Shown here one piece after another: positions 16,912-26,083 of a stretch of DNA of 38,079 nt. Within the stretch, counting starts at the first letter, position 1. Every line of letters begins with the position of its first letter. Below the pieces are notes generated by a model that made no database searches, had not been told where the DNA came from, and saw nothing but the letters and a program-made list of their open reading frames with translations. The stretch is from Blastococcus sp. CCUG 61487. Lineage in GTDB: Bacteria; Actinomycetota; Actinomycetes; Mycobacteriales; Geodermatophilaceae. The DNA lies in assembly GCF_005222955.1 (NCBI RefSeq), contig NZ_LWUA01000271.1, positions 340 to 38,418 on the forward strand, in the 5' to 3' direction. Made by a program: the position numbers and the translations under genes.

Positions 16912-18084
16912 TCAGCGGGCGGCGGTGATCGCCGCCTCGACCGGGTCGTACAGCTGCCCGGCCAGCTCCAGGCCGAGCTGCGCACTGGCCTCGAGCACGA
17001 GGTAGGCGCCGAAGCGGCCGCCGAGGTCGAGCCACGGGACCGCCCCGTACGCGCCCGGGTCGTTGATCCGGGTGCTCCCGCTGCGGTCGATCCACCAGCC
17101 GAAGCCGTAGCCGGTGCCGGTCTGGGTCTCGCCGCCGTACGTCGCGCCCACCCGGTCGGTGTGCATCAGCTCGACCGACTCCGGCTCGAGGATCTGCGTG
17201 TCGCCGCACCGGCCGTCGCGCAGGTGCAGGAGGAGCAGCTCGGCGTAGTCGAGCGGATCGATGTACAGCCCGCCCTCCAGGTGCGGGTTCTCGGTCGGCG
17301 CGAGCCGGCTCGGGTCGCCACCGAACTCGGTCGGGTAGCCGGACAGCCCGTCGCCGATCTGGGTCCAGTGGTTGTTGTAGCCGAGCGACTCGAGCCCGCA
17401 CGGCTCGACGTAGATCTCCTGCAGCAGCTCATCCCACGTCCTGCCCGAGACCGTCTCGGCCACCGCGCCGGCGATCTGCCACTGCACGCCGCCGTAGCGG
17501 AACTCGGTGTCCGGCGGCGCGATGTCGGCGTCGTCGGCCGGGGTGGACCAGGCGGAGGCCGCGCAGATCTCGAGCTCGACCGTGGGCACGAACTGGCAGA
17601 CGTACGGTCCGTACGCCGGGTTGGGGAGCAGCCCCACGAGGCCGGAGCTGTTGGACAGCAGCTGGGCGACGGTGATCTCCGGGTGGTGCCCGGCCGCCCA
17701 GTCGACGTACTCGGCGATCGGCCGGTCCAGGTCGAGCAGGCCCTGGTCGGCGAGGCGGACGAGCACCCCGGCGGTGACCATCTTCGACGCCGACGCGACG
17801 AGGGACACCCGGTCGGCGTCGAACCCGCCGAAGTACCGCTCGCCGACGATCCCGTCCTCCTCGTCGACGACGACCAGACCGGCGCCGTCCAGCCCGTGCT
17901 CCGCGAGGAACGCCTCGACGACCGGCTCGACCGCCGAGAAGTCGTACTCGCGCTCCGGCGTCGACGTGCTCTCCGTGGGGTCGGCCGCCTGCGCGGACTC
18001 ATCGGTCGAGCAGCCGGCCACGAGGGTGCCGAGCAGCGCGATCGCGGAGAGCGCGCCCAGGGACCGGATGCGGGTGGAGGTCAC
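16912..18084 (-). CDS. Serine hydrolase lipoprotein (beta-lactamase/PBP-fold)
   Basis: 390 residues from GTG 18084. The N terminus is a lipoprotein signal: TRIR, a hydrophobic core, and lipobox LVAGC with C25 as the lipidated residue, so it is anchored outside the membrane. The catalytic SxxK motif is S98-A-S-K101 (SLVASASKMV), followed by the family's LLSNSSGL stretch. The YxN position reads FRYGGVQW, and the usual third motif is not clear (GGRFGAYLVLE). It belongs to the class C beta-lactamase-related esterase/peptidase group; the substrate is unknown. The longer frame to 18252 runs through the divergent promoter region and lacks conserved sequence. The ribosome site is weak (AAAGAGA). Confidence 0.85.
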   Translation of the reverse strand: MTSTRIRSLGALSAIALLGTLVAGCSTDESAQAADPTESTSTPEREYDFSAVEPVVEAFLAEHGLDGAGLVVVDEEDGIVGERYFGGFDADRVSLVASASKMVTAGVLVRLADQGLLDLDRPIAEYVDWAAGHHPEITVAQLLSNSSGLVGLLPNPAYGPYVCQFVPTVELEICAASAWSTPADDADIAPPDTEFRYGGVQWQIAGAVAETVSGRTWDELLQEIYVEPCGLESLGYNNHWTQIGDGLSGYPTEFGGDPSRLAPTENPHLEGGLYIDPLDYAELLLLHLRDGRCGDTQILEPESVELMHTDRVGATYGGETQTGTGYGFGWWIDRSGSTRINDPGAYGAVPWLDLGGRFGAYLVLEASAQLGLELAGQLYDPVEAAITAAR

Positions 18085-18250
18085 GAGGTCTCTTTCGCCG
18101 GGGCCGCGGGATCGACGCCACCCTGCCAGGAACGTCGCCCACGGTGAGCCGTGGCTGGCTGCGGGTGAGCGGCGTCTGCCCGAGCAGCCGGAACGCGCGA
18201 CTCCTGCCATCCTCATGGGCGACGGAGCAAGTCCGGACGCGGGAGGCCGC

Positions 18251-19876
18251 ATGAGCGCGACGTCGGGGCGGGCGAAGGATCAGGCAGAACAGGAACGTCG
18301 GCGGGGCGGCTTCAGCTCCCGACGGGTCTTCATCTTCGCGGCGATCGGGTCGGCCGTCGGGCTCGGCAACATCTGGCGGTTCCCGTACGTCGCCTACGAG
18401 AACGGGGGCGGCGCCTTCCTGCTGCCGTACCTGATCGCGCTGCTGACGGCGGGCATCCCGTTCCTGCTGCTGGACTACGCCATCGGGCACCGGCACCGGG
18501 GCTCCGCTCCGCTGGCGTTCGCCCGGCTACGCCGCGGTACCGAAGGGTTCGGCTGGTGGCAGGTCGCGATCTGCTTCGTCATCGCCGTCTACTACGCCGC
18601 GGTGCTGGCCTGGGCGCTGCGCTACACGTTCTTCTCGCTGGACCAGGCCTGGGGCGATGACCCCAACGCCTTCTTCTTCGGGGACTTCCTCCAGGCCGGC
18701 GACGTCGTGGTCACCACGGACGTCGTCGCCGGTGTGCTCGTGCCCCTGCTGCTGATCTGGGTCGCCGCGCTGGTGGTCATGGCCCTCGGCGTCCAGCGCG
18801 GGATCGGCCTGACGTCGCTGTTCTTCATCCCGGTGCTCGTGCTCGCCTTCGTCGTCCTCGTGGTGCAGGCGTTGCTCCTGGACGGTTCGACCGACGGGCT
18901 CGACGCGCTGTTCACGCCGGACTGGTCGGCGCTCACGGAGGCGTCGGTCTGGGCCGCCGCGTTCGGGCAGATCTTCTTCTCGCTGTCGATCGGCTTCGGG
19001 ATCATGATCACGTACGCCTCGTACGTCGGCCGGCGCGAGGACATGACCGGCTCCGGCCTGGTCGTCGGCTTCTCCAACTCCAGCTTCGAGCTGCTCGCCG
19101 GCATCGGCGTCTTCGCCGCCCTCGGCTTCATGGCGCAGGCGAACGGGGTGGCGATCGACGAGGTCGCCAGCGACGGGATCGGACTGGCCTTCATCGCCTT
19201 CCCGACCATCATCAGCCAGGCGCCCGGCGGCGAGCTCATCGGCGTCCTCTTCTTCGGCTCGCTCGTCATCGCCGGCTTCACCTCGCTGATCAGCATCCTC
19301 GAGGTGGTCATCTCCGCCGTCCGCGACAAGCTCGACACCGGCCGGCTCACCGCCACCCTCGCGGTCGTCATCCCCACCGCGGCGCTGAGCCTGGTGCTGT
19401 TCAGCACGACCAGCGGCATCTACGTGCTCGACGTCGTCGACCACTTCGTCAACCAGTACGGCATCCTCGTCGTCGCGCTGGTCAGCATGCTGGTCGTGGC
19501 CTGGGTGCTCCGAGCGCTGCCCGCCCTCGCCGACCACCTCAACGTTCACGGCCGGCCGCGGATCGGCACGGGCTGGCGGGTGCTCATCAGCGCCGTCACG
19601 CCGATCGGACTGACCCTGGTGCTCGTCTTCGCGTTGCGGGACGACCTCGACGCGCCCTACGAGGACTATCCGACCTGGGTGCTGGTGACGTTCGGCTGGG
19701 GAATGGTGCTCGCGCTTCCGGTGATCGGCTTCCTGCTCGCCCGGTTGCCGTGGCGCGCGGGCACCCACCTGGACGGACCACCACCAGGCTCCGACCCTGC
19801 TGCGCCTGCGGGGGCCACACCGACCGGGGCCGCTGATCGGACGGGCACCGGCGACCACCGAGGAGGTCAGCCATGA
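18251..19876 (+). CDS. Sodium-dependent NSS-family symporter (MetP-like)
   Basis: 541 residues and about 12 membrane helices. It opens with the NSS signature GSAVGLGNIWRFPYVAYENG then GGAF in helix 1, which forms the Na+ and substrate site in LeuT. In Corynebacterium glutamicum the paired MetP-MetS system imports methionine and alanine, and the same gene pairing here suggests a similar amino-acid substrate. ATG 18251 is preferred because GGGAGG (18241-18246) is 4 nt upstream; ATG 18218 has no ribosome site. The cytoplasmic tail is Pro/Gly/Ala-rich. Its stop overlaps the ATG of the small-subunit gene by 4 bases (ATGA). Confidence 0.93.
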   Translation: MSATSGRAKDQAEQERRRGGFSSRRVFIFAAIGSAVGLGNIWRFPYVAYENGGGAFLLPYLIALLTAGIPFLLLDYAIGHRHRGSAPLAFARLRRGTEGFGWWQVAICFVIAVYYAAVLAWALRYTFFSLDQAWGDDPNAFFFGDFLQAGDVVVTTDVVAGVLVPLLLIWVAALVVMALGVQRGIGLTSLFFIPVLVLAFVVLVVQALLLDGSTDGLDALFTPDWSALTEASVWAAAFGQIFFSLSIGFGIMITYASYVGRREDMTGSGLVVGFSNSSFELLAGIGVFAALGFMAQANGVAIDEVASDGIGLAFIAFPTIISQAPGGELIGVLFFGSLVIAGFTSLISILEVVISAVRDKLDTGRLTATLAVVIPTAALSLVLFSTTSGIYVLDVVDHFVNQYGILVVALVSMLVVAWVLRALPALADHLNVHGRPRIGTGWRVLISAVTPIGLTLVLVFALRDDLDAPYEDYPTWVLVTFGWGMVLALPVIGFLLARLPWRAGTHLDGPPPGSDPAAPAGATPTGAADRTGTGDHRGGQP

Positions 19877-20007
19877 GCGGCAGCGCGGTCGTGATGATGA
19901 TCGTGGCGATCATCGTCATCTGGGGCGGGCTCGCCCTGGCCATCACCAACCTGGTGCGCGAGGGGGCGGTCGAGGACCGCGCCGAGAACCAGCCGCACAC
20001 CCTGTGA
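19873..20007 (+). CDS. NSS transporter small subunit (MetS-like), 44 residues
   Basis: A 44-residue protein, MSGSAVVMMIVAIIVIWGGL followed by ALAITNLVREGAVEDRAENQ and PHTL. It has a single membrane helix (about 5-26) and an acidic cytoplasmic tail. An AGGAGG sequence (19861-19866) sits 6 nt before ATG 19873, and the start overlaps the symporter stop (ATGA). The size, W-G-G-x-A-x-A/S-I pattern and position match the methionine/alanine importer small subunit MetS, which is required for MetP activity in Corynebacterium. Genes this short are easily missed. Confidence 0.88.
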   Translation: MSGSAVVMMIVAIIVIWGGLALAITNLVREGAVEDRAENQPHTL

Positions 20008-20015
20008 CGAGGGGA

Positions 20016-20051
20016 ATGACCCGGGTCACGCCCGGCTTGCGAGGGGCATGA
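20016..20051 (+). other. Possible 11-codon coupled ORF over a 12-bp palindrome
   Basis: An ATG at 20016 with GAGGGG just before it opens an 11-codon frame (MTRVTPGLRGA) whose TGA overlaps the ATG of the next gene (ATGA). It contains the perfect palindrome TGACCCGGGTCA (20017-20028). The start region CGAGGGGAATGAC (20008-20020) is repeated with one change at the true gene start (20040-20052). It may be a coupling peptide, an operator, or neither. Confidence 0.3.
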
Positions 20052-20713
20052 CGACTCTCGGGCTCATCGGCAGCGGACACATCGGCAGCGGGATCGCGCG
20101 ACTGGCGGTGGCAGCCGGGTACGACGTCGTGCTCAGCAACAGCCGTGGACCCGAGACGCTGGCCGACCTCATCGCGGAGCTCGGCCCCACGGCCCGCGCC
20201 GCGACCCCCGCCGAGGCGGGCGCGGCGGGCGATCTCGTCGTCGTCTCGGTGCCGCTGAAGGCCCACCGCGAGGTCCCCGTGGAGCCGCTGCGCGGCAAGG
20301 TCGTCATCGACACGAACAACTACTACCCGCAGCGCGACGGCCAGATCCCGGAGCTCGACGACGAGTCGACGACGGTCAGCGAGCTGCTGCAGGCCCATCT
20401 CCCCGAGTCGCACGTCGTGAAGTGCTTCAACAACGTGCCCGCGGCCGGGATGGTCCCGCTGGCCAAGCCGGCCGGTGACCCCGACCGCTCCGTGCTCGCC
20501 ATCGCCGGAGACGACGCCGCGGCCAAGCAGACGGTGACCGACTTCCTCGACGCGATCGGCTACGACGCCTACGACGTCGGGCCGCTGGCGGAGGGCTGGC
20601 GCTACCAGCGCGACACCAAGGCCTACGCCGTCTTCTCCCAGCCGGGCCGGCCGGTCAAGGAGGACTGGCTGCGCAAGGGCCTCGCGGCAGCCGTCCGCTA
20701 CCGCGACATGTGA
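20048..20713 (+). CDS. NADPH-dependent F420 reductase-like oxidoreductase
   Basis: 221 residues of the COG2085 group (F420:NADP+ oxidoreductase-like). The NADP-binding loop GSGHIG is at 8-13 (LGLIGSGHIGSGIARLA), with SNSRGPETL at the next strand, the position that reads the 2'-phosphate of NADP. Further family motifs are VVIDTNNYYPQRDG and HVVKCFNNVPAAGM. True F420 dependence cannot be shown from sequence, since close relatives use other partners. It lies on the same strand as the metS-like gene after a 40-base gap and is convergent with the DUF2207 gene (13 bases between stops). Confidence 0.8.
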   Translation: MTTLGLIGSGHIGSGIARLAVAAGYDVVLSNSRGPETLADLIAELGPTARAATPAEAGAAGDLVVVSVPLKAHREVPVEPLRGKVVIDTNNYYPQRDGQIPELDDESTTVSELLQAHLPESHVVKCFNNVPAAGMVPLAKPAGDPDRSVLAIAGDDAAAKQTVTDFLDAIGYDAYDVGPLAEGWRYQRDTKAYAVFSQPGRPVKEDWLRKGLAAAVRYRDM

Positions 20714-20726
20714 GCGAGCGGCGCGG

Positions 20727-22478
20727 TCACCAGGACCCGCCGCCACCGCCGCCCGCGCCGCCACCGACGCTGCCCCCACCGCCGGACGACGACGAGGACG
20801 GCGCCGTGCTGGCGCTCGAGCAGCCGGTCACGAACACCGGCCCGTACGTCGCGTACCGCCAGTGCTGGTCGTCGTGGCCCGATCGGCCCGGCACCGTCAC
20901 CGACTTCGCCAGCTTCGACCACCGCTCGGCCTCGCCCAGGGCCAGCGCCCACGCGGTGTAGTCGCCGAGCGTCCCCTCGGCGAGCGCATCCTCGATCGCG
21001 ACGGGCGCGCACTCGGCGAAGTACCGGCGCAGCGACTCCACCCGCAGCCAGGTCGACGAGCCGAGCGGGGTGAGCACCCGCAGCTCCCAGGCGCGCAGCG
21101 CGGCCGCGATCCCCCCGCCCGCGAGCGCACCGCCCACCGCCGCCAGCACCACGGGCACCGCGCCCTGCCCGCCCGCCAGCCAGGCGCCGAGGCCGACGAG
21201 GACCAGCCCCACCAGGCCGGTGAGCACCCCGAGCCGGCGGACCCGCCCGGCCCGCCGGTCGGCGTCGGCGTCCCACAGCCCCGAGCTCTGCTGCCAGGCG
21301 TCGAGTTCGGCCCCGACCGCGGTCCACGCCTCGGCGAAGGACTCGTCGTACTCACCCAGCCGCAGCTGCTCGCGACCGGCGAAGGCCTGGTCCAGCAGCC
21401 GGGCCGTCGCGGGGTCGCCGTCGGCCTGCCGGGTCACCGTCGTCCTCGCGCCGTCGGGATCGGGCTCCAGCTCCACGATCCCCTTCACGGCGAGGTCCAC
21501 CAGCCAGGCCACCTTGTGCCGCTCGGCGACCGAGCCGGTCAGCAGCACCCCGCCCTGCGCGGGGGAGAGGTCCCGCGGGATCGACGCCGAGGGCGTGGCG
21601 AACCCGCCCAGGTCCTCGAAGTCGATCCGCGCCTCCCCACCGGAGGAGGCGACGACGGTCGGCAGCCCGGCGCTCGGCACGTGCTCGCGGCCGGCCCGGC
21701 GCACGGCGCGAGAGACGAACCCCCCGGCCAGCAGCGCCAGCAGGCCGGCCAGCGCGGCCGGCACGAGCGGGTCGATGCCGGGCTCGTCCGGCGCGGCGGA
21801 CGGCGCGGTCGGCGCGGCGGGCGCGGCGTCCAGGGCGCGGCCCTCCGTGGCGTAGACGGTGACCCCCTCCCCGGCGGCGAGGCTGTCGACCCGGGCGACG
21901 AGGTGGCCCGGAGCGGTCCGGCGCAGCGCGCAGCCGCCCGCCGTGCCGCGGTTCCCGGAGGCGCAGCTGTCGGCGTCGAGGTCGACCGCACCCAGGACGT
22001 GCACCTCGACCTCGTCGATCGGCACCTTCCAGCCGGTGCCGACGGCGTCCCACGCCAGCTGACCGCCGCGGCTGACCCCGCCCAGGGTGTAGCTCAGCTC
22101 GTACCGGTGCTCTCCGGTGATCGTCACGTCCGGGTCGCCGATGCGCAGCCGCACCGGGCTGTCGCCGGTCACCTCCACGTCGTCGGGTGCGGTCGGCGAG
22201 GTCACCTCGATCGGCTCGTCGGTGCGCAGTCCGGGCACGTCGCGGTAGATGCCGCGCCGCTCCTCGATGCCGAAGTCGTAGTCGATGATCTCGACGATCC
22301 GGGCGCTGCCGTCCGCGGCGACCGTGGCGCTGACCCACAGCCGGGTGACCCGCTCGCCGCCGGAGAGCGCGGCGACCAGGAAGGCGAGGACGGCGACGAC
22401 GACGGCGGCCGTGACGAGGACCCACGCGTCGATCCGGCGGCGGCGTCGCGCGGCCATGGAGCGGGCAGACTGCGACAC
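20727..22478 (-). CDS. DUF2207 membrane protein with glycine-rich tail
   Basis: 583 residues from GTG 22478, which has AGGAGG 6 nt upstream (22485-22490). The order is an N-terminal membrane helix after a basic cluster (ARRRRRIDAWVLVTAAVVVA), a large extracellular beta-rich DUF2207 domain (EIIDYDFGIEERRGIYRDVP is the family signature), then a helix near PLVPAALAGLLALLAGGF. This is followed by a cytoplasmic domain, two more helices (LTGLVGLVLVGLGAWLAGG, AVPVVLAAVGGALAGGGIAA) and a final Ser run and Gly-rich end terminating in GGSW. Such tails are typical of the family. Its function is unknown. Confidence 0.85.
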   Translation of the reverse strand: MSQSARSMAARRRRRIDAWVLVTAAVVVAVLAFLVAALSGGERVTRLWVSATVAADGSARIVEIIDYDFGIEERRGIYRDVPGLRTDEPIEVTSPTAPDDVEVTGDSPVRLRIGDPDVTITGEHRYELSYTLGGVSRGGQLAWDAVGTGWKVPIDEVEVHVLGAVDLDADSCASGNRGTAGGCALRRTAPGHLVARVDSLAAGEGVTVYATEGRALDAAPAAPTAPSAAPDEPGIDPLVPAALAGLLALLAGGFVSRAVRRAGREHVPSAGLPTVVASSGGEARIDFEDLGGFATPSASIPRDLSPAQGGVLLTGSVAERHKVAWLVDLAVKGIVELEPDPDGARTTVTRQADGDPATARLLDQAFAGREQLRLGEYDESFAEAWTAVGAELDAWQQSSGLWDADADRRAGRVRRLGVLTGLVGLVLVGLGAWLAGGQGAVPVVLAAVGGALAGGGIAAALRAWELRVLTPLGSSTWLRVESLRRYFAECAPVAIEDALAEGTLGDYTAWALALGEAERWSKLAKSVTVPGRSGHDDQHWRYATYGPVFVTGCSSASTAPSSSSSGGGGSVGGGAGGGGGGSW

Positions 22479-22531
22479 GGCGTTCCTCCTGGTCAGGCGC
22501 GGGCGGGGACCTACTCCCACGAGGCCGCGCC

Positions 22532-22550
22532 ACCCTAGCGGGCGCCCGCT
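22532..22550 (-). promoter_or_regulatory. -10 element and adjoining palindrome of the DUF2207 gene
   Basis: TAGGGT on the minus strand (22532-22537) adjoins a perfect 14-bp palindrome AGCGGGCGCCCGCT (22537-22550), which lies in the -10/-35 spacer. A regulator bound there would block transcription. The mRNA leader would be about 45 nt. Confidence 0.35.
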
Positions 22551-22588
22551 CCGGACGGTCGGACGCGGGCGGGGGCGGTCGCTCGGGG

Positions 22589-22619
22589 TTGACCTCGGGG
22601 GCCGGGGATGGGGCACGAT
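22589..22619 (+). promoter_or_regulatory. Promoter of the AraC-type regulator gene
   Basis: TTGACC (22589-22594) and CACGAT (22614-22619) are 19 bp apart, and the -10 ends 7 nt before GTG 22627, which suggests a leaderless message. The -10 deviates from TANNNT at its first base. Confidence 0.4.
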
Positions 22620-22626
22620 CAGCGGC

Positions 22627-23067
22627 GTGCCATCGCGGGACCAGCACCTGCAGGACCTCGCCCTGATGCGCCGCGTCCGGGACCGGATGGACCGGGAGTA
22701 CGCCCAGCCGCTGGACGTCGAGGCGCTCGCCCGCGGGGTGCACATGTCGGCCGGTCACCTGAGCCGGGAGTTCAAGCGCGCCTACGGTGAATCGCCCTAC
22801 AGCTACCTCATGACCCGCCGGATCGAGCGGGCGATGGCCCTGTTGCGGCGGGGTGATCTCAGCGTCACCGAGGTGTGCTTCGCCGTCGGCTGCCAGTCGC
22901 TGGGCACCTTCAGCACGCGGTTCACCGAACTGGTCGGGATGGCGCCCAGCGTCTACCGCCGCGAGGCGGCGGGGGCGGCCGACGGCATCCCGGCGTGCGT
23001 GGCCACGCGGGTCACCAGACCGGTCAGGAATCGAGAAGCACAGGTGGGCGGCCCGTCCCTAGCGTGA
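22627..23067 (+). CDS. AraC-family transcription regulator (DNA-binding domain only)
   Basis: 146 residues. The two helix-turn-helix motifs fill residues about 10-115: LDVEALARGVHMSAGHLSRE with FKRAYGESPYSYLMTRRIER, then VTEVCFAVGCQSLGTFSTRF with the closing P-S-x-Y-R (GMAPSVYRRE). There is no ligand-binding domain, as in SoxS/MarA-type regulators, so it may be controlled by expression level or by a partner. Its stop shares a base with the -10 element of the following VOC gene, and the UvrA-like gene follows that, suggesting it controls this set. GTG 22627 fits the promoter spacing. Confidence 0.87.
   Translation: MPSRDQHLQDLALMRRVRDRMDREYAQPLDVEALARGVHMSAGHLSREFKRAYGESPYSYLMTRRIERAMALLRRGDLSVTEVCFAVGCQSLGTFSTRFTELVGMAPSVYRREAAGAADGIPACVATRVTRPVRNREAQVGGPSLA
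23060..23065 (+). promoter_or_regulatory. -10 element of the VOC gene, overlapping the regulator stop
   Basis: TAGCGT lies 7 nt before ATG 23073. Its last T begins the TGA stop (23065-23067) of the AraC-type gene. Confidence 0.5.
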
Positions 23068-23072
23068 CCGCC

Positions 23073-23483
23073 ATGGACATCACCATCCACATGGCCTCGC
23101 TGCCGCACAGCGACCCCGAGGAGTCGCTGGCCTTCTACCGGGACGCCCTCGGCTTCGAGGTCCGGCAGGACGTCGGTACCGGGACCATGCGGTGGATCAC
23201 GGTCGGCCCGGCCGGCCAACCCGGCACGTCGATCCTGCTGGCGCCGCCGGCCGTCGATCCCGGGATCACCGAGGACGAGCGCCGCACCATCGCCGAGATG
23301 ATGGCCAAGGGGACCTACGGGTGGATCATGCTCGCCACCGAGGACCTCGACGGCGTCTTCGACCGCGTCCAGGCCACCGGAGCCGAGGTCGTGCAGGAGC
23401 CGACGCAGCAGCCCTACGGCATGCGGGACTGCGCCTTCCGCGACCCGGCCGGCAACACCGTCCGCATCCAGGAGCTCCGGTGA
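23073..23483 (+). CDS. VOC-family protein (glyoxalase/bleomycin-resistance fold)
   Basis: 136 residues. It has the N-terminal VOC pattern (SDPEESLAFYRDALGFEV) and C-terminal pattern (TEDLDGVFDRVQATGAEVVQ, RDCAFRDPAGNTVRI). This type includes antibiotic-binding proteins and glyoxalases. The gene sits between an AraC-type regulator and a UvrA-like ATPase, a context that favours a role in toxin or drug handling; this is inference. ATG 23073 is supported by the -10 element 7 nt upstream. Confidence 0.87.
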   Translation: MDITIHMASLPHSDPEESLAFYRDALGFEVRQDVGTGTMRWITVGPAGQPGTSILLAPPAVDPGITEDERRTIAEMMAKGTYGWIMLATEDLDGVFDRVQATGAEVVQEPTQQPYGMRDCAFRDPAGNTVRIQELR

Positions 23484-23583
23484 GAATGCCGGCGCCGGGC
23501 AGTCACCCCTGTCGGACACCGCTGGTAGACAACGCACCGTCACCGCGCACGCGGCCGGCCCGCACGGATGGAGGCACCGCAGC

Positions 23584-25974
<2,391 letters not shown>

Positions 25975-25982
25975 CCGGGCTC

Positions 25983-26013
25983 GGCCGAAGGGCGGTCGGC
26001 CCGCCCCTCGGCC
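25983..26013 (+). terminator. Terminator-like hairpin after the UvrA-like gene
   Basis: Left arm GGCCGA-A-GGGCGG and right arm CCGCCC-C-TCGGCC pair over 12 bp with one A-C mismatch around a 5-nt loop, 9 bases after the stop. There is no T tract. Confidence 0.55.
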
Positions 26014-26024
26014 ACGATGACGTC

Positions 26025-26081
26025 GTGATCACGATCGGGCGGTCGCCCGGAACCGCCGCCGCCCGGGTCTCGTTGCGCTGA
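26025..26081 (+). other. Possible 18-codon upstream ORF of the adenylate cyclase gene
   Basis: GTG 26025 opens an 18-codon frame (MITIGRSPGTAAARVSLR) whose TGA ends 2 bases before the cyclase ATG. CACGAT (26013-26018) is 6 nt before the GTG, as for leaderless genes here. The start codon sits inside the perfect 12-bp palindrome TCGTGATCACGA (26023-26034). The cyclase itself has no clear ribosome site, so coupling through this ORF is plausible but unproven. Confidence 0.3.
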
Positions 26082-26083
26082 TC

